In this document: positions 1-6,991 of the stretch, in pieces
Layout of the letters: each line of letters opens with the position of its first letter
How positions within the stretch are numbered: position 1 is the stretch's first letter
Assembly (NCBI GenBank): GCA_013003285.1
Contig: JABDJY010000373.1
Coordinates: 1-10,793, forward strand
Direction of reading: 5' to 3'
From: Alphaproteobacteria bacterium
GTDB taxonomy: Bacteria; Pseudomonadota; Alphaproteobacteria; UBA6615
DNA: 10,793 bases
Program-made: the position numbers and the translations under genes
Notes under the pieces: generated by a model
What the model was told of the DNA's origin: nothing
The model's input: only the letters and a program-made list of their open reading frames with translations
Database searches by the model: none

Positions 1-581
1 ACCCAGATCACCACGATATAGAGCATAATCGTCAAGATTCCGGGGATTATGCCGGCGATGAACAGATCGCCGATGCTCTGCTCGGTCAAAATTCCGTAAA
101 TGATGAGCGCCGCCGACGGCGGTATCAAAATGCCCATGGTGCCCCCGGCGGCAACGGTGCCGGCGGCAAACCCTTCATTATATTCGTACTTGCGCATCGG
201 CGGGATCGACACTTTGGCCATGGTTGCTGCGGTGGCCACGGAGGAACCCGAGATCGAAGCGAACCCGCCGCATGCCGCGACCGTCGCCATCGCCACGCCG
301 CCGCGTTTGTTGCCCAGCCAGGCATGCGCGGCATCGTAAATATCCTCGGCCAGTGCGGCTCGGAAAACGAATACCCCCATCAAGACAAACAGCGGCAGGG
401 TCACAAAGTTTGCGTTAAGCGCCAGGTCGAGAATTTGCTGGCTGACCGTCACCAAGGCGGGGCCGGTGCCGCGCACAATGGCAAAGCCGACAAAGCCCAC
501 CAACATCATCGCAAAGCCGAGCGGAAAGCCTAAGAAGGCGATAAACATCAGGATCGCGAAACCGACCAGCGACAGGAGCAT
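1..581 (-). CDS. dctM: TRAP transporter large permease (DctM family), 3' end cut by window
   Basis: This is the N-terminal 193 residues of the large membrane subunit of a tripartite ATP-independent periplasmic (TRAP) transporter. The subunit carries the ion-driven transport path for a small, usually carboxylate, solute. The visible protein is strongly hydrophobic and has the family's glycine/alanine-rich signature: FASISGSSVATAATMA, then IPPM and AGGTMGILIPPS. Full-length members are about 425-430 residues, so the C-terminal half lies beyond position 1. The ATG at 581-579 shares one base with the dctQ stop codon (TAATG), which implies translational coupling. The identity of the family is certain; the transported substrate cannot be read from this subunit. 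Confidence 0.93.
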   Translation of the reverse strand, partial: MLLSLVGFAILMFIAFLGFPLGFAMMLVGFVGFAIVRGTGPALVTVSQQILDLALNANFVTLPLFVLMGVFVFRAALAEDIYDAAHAWLGNKRGGVAMATVAACGGFASISGSSVATAATMAKVSIPPMRKYEYNEGFAAGTVAAGGTMGILIPPSAALIIYGILTEQSIGDLFIAGIIPGILTIMLYIVVIW

Positions 582-1150
582 TAGTCAGCCCCTTCTTCCA
601 ATTGGGGAAGATCCACGGTCACAAACCGCCATGCCATATAGAGCTGCACGACGACGCTGACGGCGGCCAATAGGGACAGGGCGAAAACGAACGGCGCTGT
701 CGGCAATTGCAGATGCAGCGATAGTTCGCCGTCTTCCGCCATTTCTACAGCGGTGGTCCACATGCGTTCGGTGATGAACAGAATCATGCCGGCATTGGCG
801 AGGAGGACGACGACCTCGCGAATGTTCTTGAACCGGGCACTCATGAACCCGTCGAACAGTTCCACCCGGATGTGGGCCCGCTTAACCGTGACCAGCGGCA
901 GGGCGGAGAAAATCAGCAGGCCGAGTAAGAACTCGATGACTTCAACGCCGCCACGAATTGGACTGTTGAAGACATATCGGCCGGTTACATCGACGAAGGT
1001 GACAACCGCGATTGCCAGCATGAATGCCGCGGTCACGAACGTAAGAATGCGGATCGGCCAGACCAATCTGCCGGCGATGGCGCTGGGAACCTTATAGTCC
1101 TCTTTGGAGACCTGGTCCTGGGGGTCGGCAGAAGTACTCAAGCTACCCAC
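581..1150 (-). CDS. dctQ: TRAP transporter small permease (DctQ family)
   Basis: The small integral membrane subunit of the TRAP transporter joins the binding-protein system to the large permease DctM. The 189-residue product shows four hydrophobic helices at about residues 30-52, 68-90, 110-130 and 151-174. It has the typical DVTGRYVF motif after helix 1, followed by GGVEVIEFLLG. Length and topology are normal for the family. It overlaps dctM by one base. The start is uncertain: the longest form begins at GTG (1150). A TTG at 1141 would overlap the stop of a small upstream reading frame (TTGA) and could be coupled to it. Neither start has a convincing Shine-Dalgarno sequence. Confidence 0.9.
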   Translation of the reverse strand: MGSLSTSADPQDQVSKEDYKVPSAIAGRLVWPIRILTFVTAAFMLAIAVVTFVDVTGRYVFNSPIRGGVEVIEFLLGLLIFSALPLVTVKRAHIRVELFDGFMSARFKNIREVVVLLANAGMILFITERMWTTAVEMAEDGELSLHLQLPTAPFVFALSLLAAVSVVVQLYMAWRFVTVDLPQLEEGAD

Positions 1151-1182
1151 TCACAAAATACATCGTTACCACCCAAGGCGAG

Positions 1183-1228
1183 TGGGGAGCCACCGTTGCG
1201 ATAGGCTCGCACTGCGGCGGCTCCGCCA
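1183..1228 (-). promoter_or_regulatory. Intercistronic stem-loop between dctP and dctQ
   Basis: An outer stem pairs TGGGGAGCC (1183-1191) with GGCTCC, a bulged G, then CCA (1219-1228). It encloses a smaller hairpin, GCGA-TAGGC-TCGC (1198-1210). Stem-loops between dctP and dctQ are known from TRAP operons, where they are thought to protect the 3' end of the abundant binding-protein mRNA and lower permease expression. That role here is inferred from position only. No U-run follows on the minus strand, so it is not a classical terminator. Confidence 0.4.
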
Positions 1229-1272
1229 TCTTCAGGGTTTTTCATCGCCATGTGGCGGCAGTAACGAACGCT

Positions 1273-2298
1273 CTATTCTAGCTCGGCTCGAAAGAACGCC
1301 ATCGCGGCCTTGCCATCGACACCTTTCGCTTCCGCCGCTTTCAGCCAATCGGCTTCGGCGCCTTCAGCGAACTTGCGGAGAAATTCAACAAACGCCGGAT
1401 CCGGCTCAACCAACTCACCGCCGGCCTCCTGCAGGGCCTTCAACGCACCGGCAGCGATCTTGTCGGTGGCGGCGGTGTTTTCAGAAATTCGCATTCCGGA
1501 AACCGACATGACCTGGTCTTGCTGTTCCTTGGTCAAGCTCTCCCATTTGGCCTGATTGATCAGCAGGGAAAAGGTCGTATTGGACAACCCGCCTGGAATG
1601 AGTGTTGTGGATTTGATGAAAGGCAGGATGCGAAACGCCCGCAACCCGTGGGCCGGAACCGCGACACCGTCGACTACGCCCTTCGACACCAGGCCGAAGA
1701 TTTTATTCGGGCCGGAGGCTACCGGCACCGCGCCCAGTTCGTTCAGAAGGTTAGTTGTCAATCCTGGCGCGGCCCGCAACTTGAAGCCTTTCAAGTCGTC
1801 GACGGTTCTGATTGGTTTGCCACTACTGTGAATAACGTTCGGGGTCAGGACGAACGAACCGACAAGCTTCGCGCCTTTATATTCGTCTGCCTTCGCGAAG
1901 TACTCTTCGTGGGTCTTCCACAGAGCCGTGGACGTCTTTATTGCCGACGGCGAACTGAGCGGTAATTCTGCCACTTTGGGCATTTGGATGCGCTGCGTCT
2001 GGAACAAATTGGCCATGAGCACGACGTCCGCGACGCCTTTTTCCACCGTTTGCCAATTCTTCGGCGGCGGTCCCACCGCAGCGGCAGACAGTGTCGGAAC
2101 CACAGCGCCGTTCGTGGCGGCCATAACTTCCTTGATCCAGGGGTTGATGATACCGACCTGGAACGGATGTTTCGGCGGCAAATAGTTGTTAATCAGAAGC
2201 TCGGTTTGTGCACTTGCCGGCGGCGCGAAAGCCAAACCCGCCGCAATGACCGCGCCAGACAGAATGGTGGAACCAGCGAATCTTGAAACCGTGAACAT
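1273..2298 (-). CDS. dctP: TRAP transporter periplasmic solute-binding protein (DctP family)
   Basis: This extracytoplasmic receptor captures the substrate and delivers it to the DctQM permease. Residues 1-30 form a Sec signal peptide with a hydrophobic core and an ASA cleavage site before Gln31. The mature part has the two-lobed DctP layout. It includes LKGFKLRAAPG, in which Arg175 sits where family members bind the substrate carboxylate, and a downstream GVVDGVAVP stretch matching the usual binding-site loop. At 341 residues it is normal in length. The ATG at 2298 follows AGGAGG at ideal spacing, so the start is secure. It is the first gene of a dctPQM operon. The substrate is unknown. A carboxylate is likely from the conserved Arg, and the ridA neighbour makes a 2-oxo or amino-acid-derived acid conceivable, but this is a guess. 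Confidence 0.93.
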   Translation of the reverse strand: MFTVSRFAGSTILSGAVIAAGLAFAPPASAQTELLINNYLPPKHPFQVGIINPWIKEVMAATNGAVVPTLSAAAVGPPPKNWQTVEKGVADVVLMANLFQTQRIQMPKVAELPLSSPSAIKTSTALWKTHEEYFAKADEYKGAKLVGSFVLTPNVIHSSGKPIRTVDDLKGFKLRAAPGLTTNLLNELGAVPVASGPNKIFGLVSKGVVDGVAVPAHGLRAFRILPFIKSTTLIPGGLSNTTFSLLINQAKWESLTKEQQDQVMSVSGMRISENTAATDKIAAGALKALQEAGGELVEPDPAFVEFLRKFAEGAEADWLKAAEAKGVDGKAAMAFFRAELE

Positions 2299-2363
2299 AC
2301 TCTTCCCTCCTCGTTTATTTCGTTAGGGCCCGGTCAACCAAGCCTCATTTTGTTCGAGGATGG

Positions 2364-2384
2364 GGTAATCGTGTCGGCATTACC
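2364..2384. promoter_or_regulatory. Inverted repeat upstream of dctP, possible operator
   Basis: A perfect inverted repeat, GGTAAT-N9-ATTACC, lies 66-86 bases before the dctP start. It sits just downstream of a possible -10 element on the minus strand (TATCAT, 2403-2398, five of six matches to TATAAT but with no clear -35). A repeat in that position would suit a repressor, for example of the GntR family that often controls TRAP operons. No regulator gene of that kind is in the window, so the assignment is tentative. Confidence 0.3.
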
Positions 2385-2409
2385 ATCGGTCGAAGGTATG
2401 ATAACCAAT

Positions 2410-2423
2410 TCGTGATCGCACGA
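2410..2423. repeat. Short inverted repeat in the ridA-dctP gap
   Basis: TCGTG-ATCG-CACGA is a perfect 5-base inverted repeat with a 4-base centre. It lies just upstream of the possible dctP -10 element. A second, weaker one, CCTCCA-N10-TGGAGG, lies at about 2432-2453. They could be regulator sites, or hairpins in the ridA 3' untranslated region. Neither has a U-run on the minus strand. Confidence 0.25.
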
Positions 2424-2517
2424 TATAGCGCCCTCCAGCTTCGGTTTTGGAGGTTAACTGAGCGCGTCGATCGGGGGGGCTCGGACTTATACTTAATAAT
2501 CCTGTTCCGGCAGAGGC

Positions 2518-2943
2518 TCAGACCGGCGCATAGAACGTGCCCTCGACTTCGAAAATATCGTCCTGGTTGAGGGCCGAGACTTCGAGGATGGTGCGCGGTG
2601 GAAACGGGCCGCCGGACCACAGTTCCGCCTGCACCTGGTTCACGATCGGCCGGTAGCGGTTCATATCGGTCACATAGACGGTGAGCCTCACCGCGTCGCC
2701 GAGTTTGGCGCCCTCCGAACTCGCGATGTGTTCCATGTTGCGGAAGGCCTGGCGGATGCGGTTTTCGTCGCCGGTCACCAACTCATTCGTCGCGGGGTCG
2801 ATGCCGCGCATGCCGGCGACGAAAACAAAATCGCCCGCCCGGCTCGCCAGTGACCAAGTGCCCGTGGGCTCGATGGCGCCCTCGGGGGAGAGATATTTGA
2901 CGCTTGTTTGGGCGGCGCGGGGTTCGGTCACGGGCTCATCCAA
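2518..2943 (-). CDS. RidA/YjgF/Rid family protein (enamine/imine deaminase or related)
   Basis: Members of the Rid family hydrolyse reactive enamine/imine intermediates such as 2-aminoacrylate. Some subfamilies, such as RutC, serve specific catabolic pathways. The product shows the family core: GDFVFVAGMRG, NRIRQAFRNMEHI, VRLTVYVTDMNRY, and near the C-terminus PPRTILEVSAL with Arg117, the residue that binds the substrate carboxylate in active Rid proteins, then EVEGTFYAPV. It is 141 residues from TTG at 2943, slightly longer than RidA proper (about 128). No ATG is available after the upstream stop. GTG at 2931, with GGA about 7 bases before it, gives 137 residues and is a fair alternative. 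The gene is divergent from the alpha/beta hydrolase and upstream of the TRAP operon on the same strand. The exact Rid subfamily cannot be decided by eye. Confidence 0.85.
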   Translation of the reverse strand: MDEPVTEPRAAQTSVKYLSPEGAIEPTGTWSLASRAGDFVFVAGMRGIDPATNELVTGDENRIRQAFRNMEHIASSEGAKLGDAVRLTVYVTDMNRYRPIVNQVQAELWSGGPFPPRTILEVSALNQDDIFEVEGTFYAPV

Positions 2944-3097
2944 CTCGGCTGGTTCATCGGCTCATCACCGCCATGTTATGTTTGCCGGCGACGTAATCCG
3001 CAATGACAATTTCACGCCTCGTCACCCAGCCCGTCACGTTGACCTGTGCCGTCGCGGCGGCGAACATGGCGCCTAATCGAGAAACGGGAGCAGCATT

Positions 3098-3901
3098 GTG
3101 GCGACAGTCGAATCCGGTGGGGTCGAGATTTCCTATGAGATTCTCAATCCCGACAGTTCCAAGGTGCCGATCTTTTTCATCGCCGGGCTGGGCGGCACCC
3201 GCGGCAGCTTCGCCAATCAATCGCCGGTCTTTGCCGAAGACCGGCCGGTGGTGCTGCACGACCATCGCGGTACCGGCGAGAGCGCCAAGCCCCTGGGCGT
3301 TTATACGGTTGAGAATATGGCCGCCGATATTGTCGCCATCATGGACGATGCGGGTATCGCCACAGCGCATATGGTCGGCACCTCGACCGGTGGGGCAATC
3401 ATCCAAATACTCTGCCTCGATCATGCCGCGCGGGTGCAGAGCGCATCGATCTGCTGTTCCTGGCCCAAATCCGACGCCTATTTCCTGCGCCAGTTCGAAA
3501 TGCGCAAACGGGTTCTGGCCGAGATGGGAGTCGAGGCGCTGACCCTGATGACCACCCCGGCGCTCAACGACCCCAAATTCTTCACCGACAATTACCAGCA
3601 GATGGTGGAGACCGAAAAGATGATGATCGCCACCGCGCCGCCGCCCGAGGTTGCGGCCCAGCGTATCGACGCCATCATGGCCCACGACCAGATCGACCGG
3701 CTGGGCGATATCGCCGTACCGGTCATTGTCGTGTGCGCCAAGAACGATGCGGTGACGCCGCCCTATAATTCTGTCGAGATGGCCGAGCGAATCCCCGGCG
3801 CCGAACTGAAACTCTACGAAGATGGCGGTCACTTTTTCTTCATGGTCCATGTCGACCGGTTCAACGCCGATATCGCCGACTTTATCGCGCGCCACGAATA
3901 G
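3098..3901 (+). CDS. Alpha/beta-fold hydrolase, resembling RutD and 3-oxoadipate enol-lactonase types
   Basis: This soluble serine hydrolase has the complete catalytic apparatus. The oxyanion strand PIFFIAGLGGT is at residues 24-34, the DHRGTGES turn at 55-62, and the nucleophile elbow VGTSTGG places Ser96. The acid Asp217 lies in CAKNDAVTP and His245 in EDGGHFFF. The 267-residue length is usual. The GTG start is preceded by GGGAG at good spacing. Overall shape and motifs resemble the lactonase/aminoacrylate-hydrolase group (PcaD, RutD). The divergent Rid-family gene makes a RutC/RutD-like functional pair tempting, but no other pyrimidine-catabolism gene is present. The substrate is unassigned. 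The long reading frame on the opposite strand is a high-GC shadow. Confidence 0.88.
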   Translation: MATVESGGVEISYEILNPDSSKVPIFFIAGLGGTRGSFANQSPVFAEDRPVVLHDHRGTGESAKPLGVYTVENMAADIVAIMDDAGIATAHMVGTSTGGAIIQILCLDHAARVQSASICCSWPKSDAYFLRQFEMRKRVLAEMGVEALTLMTTPALNDPKFFTDNYQQMVETEKMMIATAPPPEVAAQRIDAIMAHDQIDRLGDIAVPVIVVCAKNDAVTPPYNSVEMAERIPGAELKLYEDGGHFFFMVHVDRFNADIADFIARHE

Positions 3902-3982
3902 CCGCTCTCCGCGATTCACATCTTCGTGGCTCCTCCTTTCGGCCCCTTGGCGGCGCGGCGAATTGAGACGATAATTAAGGCC

Positions 3983-4537
3983 ATGCGACGCCTCATCGTT
4001 GGATCCATGATTGCCTTTGGTTTGGTTTGGCCGCTCGCGGCTGGCGCCGACCAGAAGGACCCCGACCTGGACAAGCTGTTTGCAGTCCTGCAGACCAGCG
4101 ACGATCCCAGCGCGCTATCGAACGCCCATGGCGAAATCTGGGAGCGCTGGACCCGAAACGAGGATAGCGAATTCAACGCCCTGATGGAGCAGGGTGTGGT
4201 CTTGATGGGCCGGCAGCGGCTGAACGAGGCGCTGGAGGTCTTCGACGGTTTGGTCGATATCGCCCCCGACTATGCGGAAGCCTGGAACAAGCGCGCCACG
4301 GTGCATTTCCTGCTCGGCAATCTCGCCGATTCCATCGCCGATGTGGACGCAACACTGGATTTGGAACCGCGCCATTTCGGCGCCCTCAGCGGTCTCGGGC
4401 AGATCCAGTTACAGCGCGGCGATCCCGAGGCGGCGCTGGCGGCTTTCGAGGCGGCATTGCGGGTCCATCCGCACCTGCCCGGCACCCGGGGGATCATCGA
4501 GCGGCTGCGCCGCGATCTGGGCCGTAACTCTCTCTGA
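3983..4537 (+). CDS. Exported tetratricopeptide-repeat protein
   Basis: A 184-residue protein with an N-terminal signal peptide (MRRLIVGSMIAFGLVWPLAAGA, cleavage near Ala22) is followed by a helical region and three TPR units at about residues 63-96, 98-131 and 132-165. These show the typical W/G/Y/A/P spacing, such as AEAWNKRATVHFLLGN and FGALSGLGQIQLQRGDPEAA. TPR proteins are protein-interaction scaffolds. This compact periplasmic form is common and conserved in alphaproteobacteria but has no assigned role. I chose ATG 3983 because it starts exactly at the signal peptide; a GTG at 3926 would add 19 residues that spoil it. AAGG lies close before the ATG. It follows the hydrolase by 81 bases on the same strand; a functional link is not evident. 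Confidence 0.85.
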   Translation: MRRLIVGSMIAFGLVWPLAAGADQKDPDLDKLFAVLQTSDDPSALSNAHGEIWERWTRNEDSEFNALMEQGVVLMGRQRLNEALEVFDGLVDIAPDYAEAWNKRATVHFLLGNLADSIADVDATLDLEPRHFGALSGLGQIQLQRGDPEAALAAFEAALRVHPHLPGTRGIIERLRRDLGRNSL

Positions 4538-4564
4538 ATCCTGGTGATTGGTGACGCTCGTAAG

Positions 4565-4589
4565 TTGACAGTTGGACGCTCACAGTCCA
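4565..4589 (+). promoter_or_regulatory. Possible promoter -35 and inverted repeat before the MFS gene
   Basis: A perfect TTGACA (4565-4570) lies 55 bases before the MFS start. The following spacer contains the inverted repeat TGGAC-N7-GTCCA (4573-4589). The best -10 candidates (CCTAGA at 4590) are poor and at 19 bases spacing, so the promoter call is weak. The repeat overlapping the promoter core could be an operator. Confidence 0.3.
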
Positions 4590-4624
4590 CCTAGAGCCTT
4601 CAGCAATATGTATTGGAAACGCCC

Positions 4625-5836
4625 ATGAGCCGCGCAATATCGCGACCGCAAATCCTCGTTATTATCGCTGCGGCCGCCGTGTTGGCGATGACCCTGGGGG
4701 TGCGCCAGACCTTCGGCCTCTATCTCGTACCGATGACCGTCGATCTGGATTGGACCCGCGGCCTGTTCGGGCTCGCCATGGCATTACAGAATTTGGTGTG
4801 GGGGGCTGCCCAGCCCTTTGTTGGCGGGCTCGCCGACCGATATGGCTCGGGTAAGGTAGTTGCCGGTGGTGCGATCCTCTATGCCATCGGCGTCTTCGGC
4901 ATGGCCAATGCGGTGACGCCGGCCGAGTTGCTGATCACCGGCGGCGTGCTGGTCGGCCTGGGCATGGCCGGCGCCGGCATCGCGGTGGTCTATGGGGCGG
5001 TCTCACGCGCGGTGGCGCCGGAAAATCGCACCTATGCGGTCGCCCTGGTCAGTACCATCGGCGCCCTGGGCCCGATGGTTCTGCCCGCGGTCAGCCAGGC
5101 GGTGATCGGCGCGGCGGGATGGTTCTTCTCGCTGACGGCGACGGCCCTCATCGTTCTATTGGTGACCCTGCTGACCCGTCTCTTCAATCATGTGGAGGCC
5201 CTGACTGCCGGCGAGCCCGATTTGAACCTGCGCGAAGTGCTCGCGGCCGCGCGCAAAAATTCCGGCTATATATTGCTGGTCAGTGGATTTTTCGTGTGCG
5301 GTTTTCATGTGACATTCATCGGTACCCATTTCCCCGGATATATCAATCTCCAGGGTCTGGAGCCCGGTGTTGGCGCGGTGGCGCTGACTGTGATCGGCGT
5401 GGGCAATATCATCGGCACCTACCTGGCCGGCGAATCGAGTAAGAAATATCGCCAAAAAAACGTCTTGAGTTTTATCTATCTCGCCCGGGCTTTGTTGATC
5501 GCGGCGCTGATGATCCTGCCGACGACAGAAATGACGATCTATGCGTTTTCCGCCGTGTTTGGCCTGCTGTGGCTCTCCACGGTGCCGCTGACCAGCGGGG
5601 TCGTGGCGCGGATATTTGGCGCCAAGCATCTCGGTATGCTGTTCGGATTTGTCTTCTTTAGCCACCAAATCGGGGCTTTTTTCGGCGCTTGGCTGGGCGG
5701 CGTGGCGTTCGACAAGACCGGCAGCTACACCGCCATGTGGTATGCCTCGATTGTCCTGGGCCTGCTGGCGGCGCTGTTGCATTGGCCGATTCGCGATCAA
5801 CCGATGGAGCGCCTGGTTGCGCCGCAATCGGCCTAA
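4625..5836 (+). CDS. MFS transporter, 12 transmembrane helices
   Basis: This is an inner-membrane secondary transporter of the major facilitator superfamily, 403 residues from the ATG. It is hydrophobic throughout, with about twelve helices in two halves separated by a short cytoplasmic loop near residues 190-215. The motif-A loop after helix 2 is GGLADRYGSGKV, with Asp71, Arg72 and Gly74. Helix 1 carries GVRQTFGLYLVPM, seen in MFS proteins related to the oxalate/formate and monocarboxylate antiporter groups. That suggests an organic anion substrate but does not prove it. ATG 4625 is preceded by GGAAA at about 9 bases; a TTG at 4613 would add only four residues. It stands between the TPR gene and msrP with its own upstream region, so it is probably a separate transcription unit. 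Confidence 0.88.
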   Translation: MSRAISRPQILVIIAAAAVLAMTLGVRQTFGLYLVPMTVDLDWTRGLFGLAMALQNLVWGAAQPFVGGLADRYGSGKVVAGGAILYAIGVFGMANAVTPAELLITGGVLVGLGMAGAGIAVVYGAVSRAVAPENRTYAVALVSTIGALGPMVLPAVSQAVIGAAGWFFSLTATALIVLLVTLLTRLFNHVEALTAGEPDLNLREVLAAARKNSGYILLVSGFFVCGFHVTFIGTHFPGYINLQGLEPGVGAVALTVIGVGNIIGTYLAGESSKKYRQKNVLSFIYLARALLIAALMILPTTEMTIYAFSAVFGLLWLSTVPLTSGVVARIFGAKHLGMLFGFVFFSHQIGAFFGAWLGGVAFDKTGSYTAMWYASIVLGLLAALLHWPIRDQPMERLVAPQSA

Positions 5837-5897
5837 TAGTGCGCATAACACCGTAAAAAGCAGTTTATTCCATGACGAAACATTGAACTTTGGGTGA

Positions 5898-5926
5898 CTT
5901 GCGTTTCATTTCGCCTGCCCCCATCG
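5898..5926 (+). promoter_or_regulatory. RpoH-type (heat-shock sigma) promoter candidate for msrP
   Basis: CTTGCGT (5898-5904), 14 bases, then CCCCATCG (5919-5926) closely fits the sigma-32 pattern CTTGAAA-N11-16-CCCCATnT. In alphaproteobacterial terms it is CTTG-N18-CCCATCG. Transcription would start near 5933, about 30 bases before the msrP ATG and upstream of its Shine-Dalgarno sequence, which is the expected geometry. Heat or oxidative stress control of a protein-repair enzyme is sensible biologically. The match is by eye and not experimentally supported. Confidence 0.5.
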
Positions 5927-5965
5927 TAAAAGGGACGTAATGCGATCAGACCTCGTGGAGGAATA

Positions 5966-6946
5966 ATGCTCACCAAAGTCAAACGCGGTTGGGAGTTGCC
6001 GGAGCATATGGCAACGCCCGAAGATGTATTTATGAACCGGCGGCAGATCTCCAAGACGCTCGCCGCGGGGCCGATTCTTGCTGCTGGCGCGGCGCCCCTG
6101 TTGATGGCGGGCCAGGCGATGGCGGCGGGCGACCCGACGGTGGATTTATATCCGGTCGCGCGGAACCCGAAATATGTACTCGACCGTGACATCACGCCCG
6201 AGCAGAACGCCATTAGCTATAACAATTTTTATGAGTTCGGCTCCCACAAGCAGATTTCGCGTACCGCGCAGCGACTGACCATTCGGCCGTGGATGATTTC
6301 GATCGACGGTATGGTCGATAAACCGTTCGAGATCGGCATCGACGATCTGTTGAAGAAGGTCGATCTGGAAGAACGCCTCTATCGCCACCGTTGCGTTGAG
6401 GCCTGGGCGATGGCGGTTCCCTGGTCCGGGTTCCCGATGCGCCAGTTGGTCGATCTCGCGAAACCGGCATCGGGGGCGAAATATGTCGTGATGCGTACGG
6501 TCTCCGGCAACAAATCGGAAATGCCGGGGCTGCGCCAATTCTGGTATCCGTGGCCCTATACCGAAGCGCTGACCATCGAAGAAGCGACCAACGAGATGGC
6601 GTTCATGGTGACCGGCCTCTATGGCAAGCCTGTGCCACCGCAAAACGGCGCACCGCTGCGTTTGGCGGTGCCGTGGAAATATGGCTTTAAATCGATCAAG
6701 TCGATTATCAGCTTCACCTTCACCGACCAACGACCCAAGACGTTCTGGGAGGCCCTGGCGGAAAAAGAATATGGCTTCTGGGCCAATGTGAACCCGGAGG
6801 TCAGTCATCCACGGTGGAGCCAGGCAACCGAATGGTTGCTCGGCGGCAGTCAGCGCGACCGTGTGCCAACGCAGCTGTTCAACGGCTATGGTGAATTCGT
6901 CGCCCATATGTACGACGATTTGGCCCGCGAACCGCTCTGGCGCTAA
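5966..6946 (+). CDS. msrP: Protein-methionine-sulfoxide reductase catalytic subunit MsrP (YedY)
   Basis: A periplasmic molybdopterin enzyme that repairs oxidised methionines in envelope proteins. The 326-residue product has the typical MsrP N-terminal extension followed by a Tat signal with NRRQISKTL (Arg25-Arg26) and a hydrophobic stretch ending near Ala54. The family hallmark ISYNNFYEFGS is at about 83-93. Cys143 in RHRCVEAWAMAVPWSGF is the residue that ligates molybdenum. Pterin-pocket motifs such as QNGAPLRLAVPWKYGFKSIK follow. The ATG has GGAGG 7 bases upstream. MsrP normally receives electrons from the haem membrane protein MsrQ, usually encoded directly downstream. Here the next gene is the convergent lysR, so msrQ is absent or elsewhere. 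A RpoH-like promoter lies just upstream. Confidence 0.95.
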   Translation: MLTKVKRGWELPEHMATPEDVFMNRRQISKTLAAGPILAAGAAPLLMAGQAMAAGDPTVDLYPVARNPKYVLDRDITPEQNAISYNNFYEFGSHKQISRTAQRLTIRPWMISIDGMVDKPFEIGIDDLLKKVDLEERLYRHRCVEAWAMAVPWSGFPMRQLVDLAKPASGAKYVVMRTVSGNKSEMPGLRQFWYPWPYTEALTIEEATNEMAFMVTGLYGKPVPPQNGAPLRLAVPWKYGFKSIKSIISFTFTDQRPKTFWEALAEKEYGFWANVNPEVSHPRWSQATEWLLGGSQRDRVPTQLFNGYGEFVAHMYDDLAREPLWR

Positions 6947-6954
6947 TCATATCT

Positions 6955-6991
6955 GAGAAAAACAAGGCCGGGCCCCGTGAGGGGTCCGGCC
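6955..6991 (-). terminator. Rho-independent terminator on the minus strand
   Basis: On the minus strand GGCCGGACCCC-TCAC-GGGGCCCGGCC (6991-6966) forms a strong stem with a single A-C mismatch, followed immediately by TTGTTTTTCTC (6965-6955). It would end transcripts from the candidate sRNA or from lysR, whose stop codon is about 235 bases upstream. On the plus strand the same stem pairs fully (G-U instead of the mismatch, GTGA loop) 19 bases after the msrP stop. It lacks a U-run there, so at most it acts as a 3'-end hairpin for msrP. Confidence 0.7.

Noticed and set aside
2954..3919. A 321-codon minus-strand reading frame opposite the alpha/beta hydrolase
   Set aside because: The plus-strand gene has the full catalytic triad and a Shine-Dalgarno sequence; the antisense product shows no recognisable domain.
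3926..3982. N-terminal extension of the TPR protein from GTG 3926
   Set aside because: It would place 19 non-signal residues before an otherwise perfect signal peptide starting at ATG 3983.
5883..5906. ECF-type (GGAAC...CGTT) promoter before msrP
   Set aside because: GAAC and CGTT are present but only 13 bases apart, too close for the EcfG pattern, and the RpoH-like match is better placed.
6146..6907. A 253-codon minus-strand reading frame opposite msrP
   Set aside because: Shadow of msrP; the product is rich in Arg, His and Gly without any family pattern.
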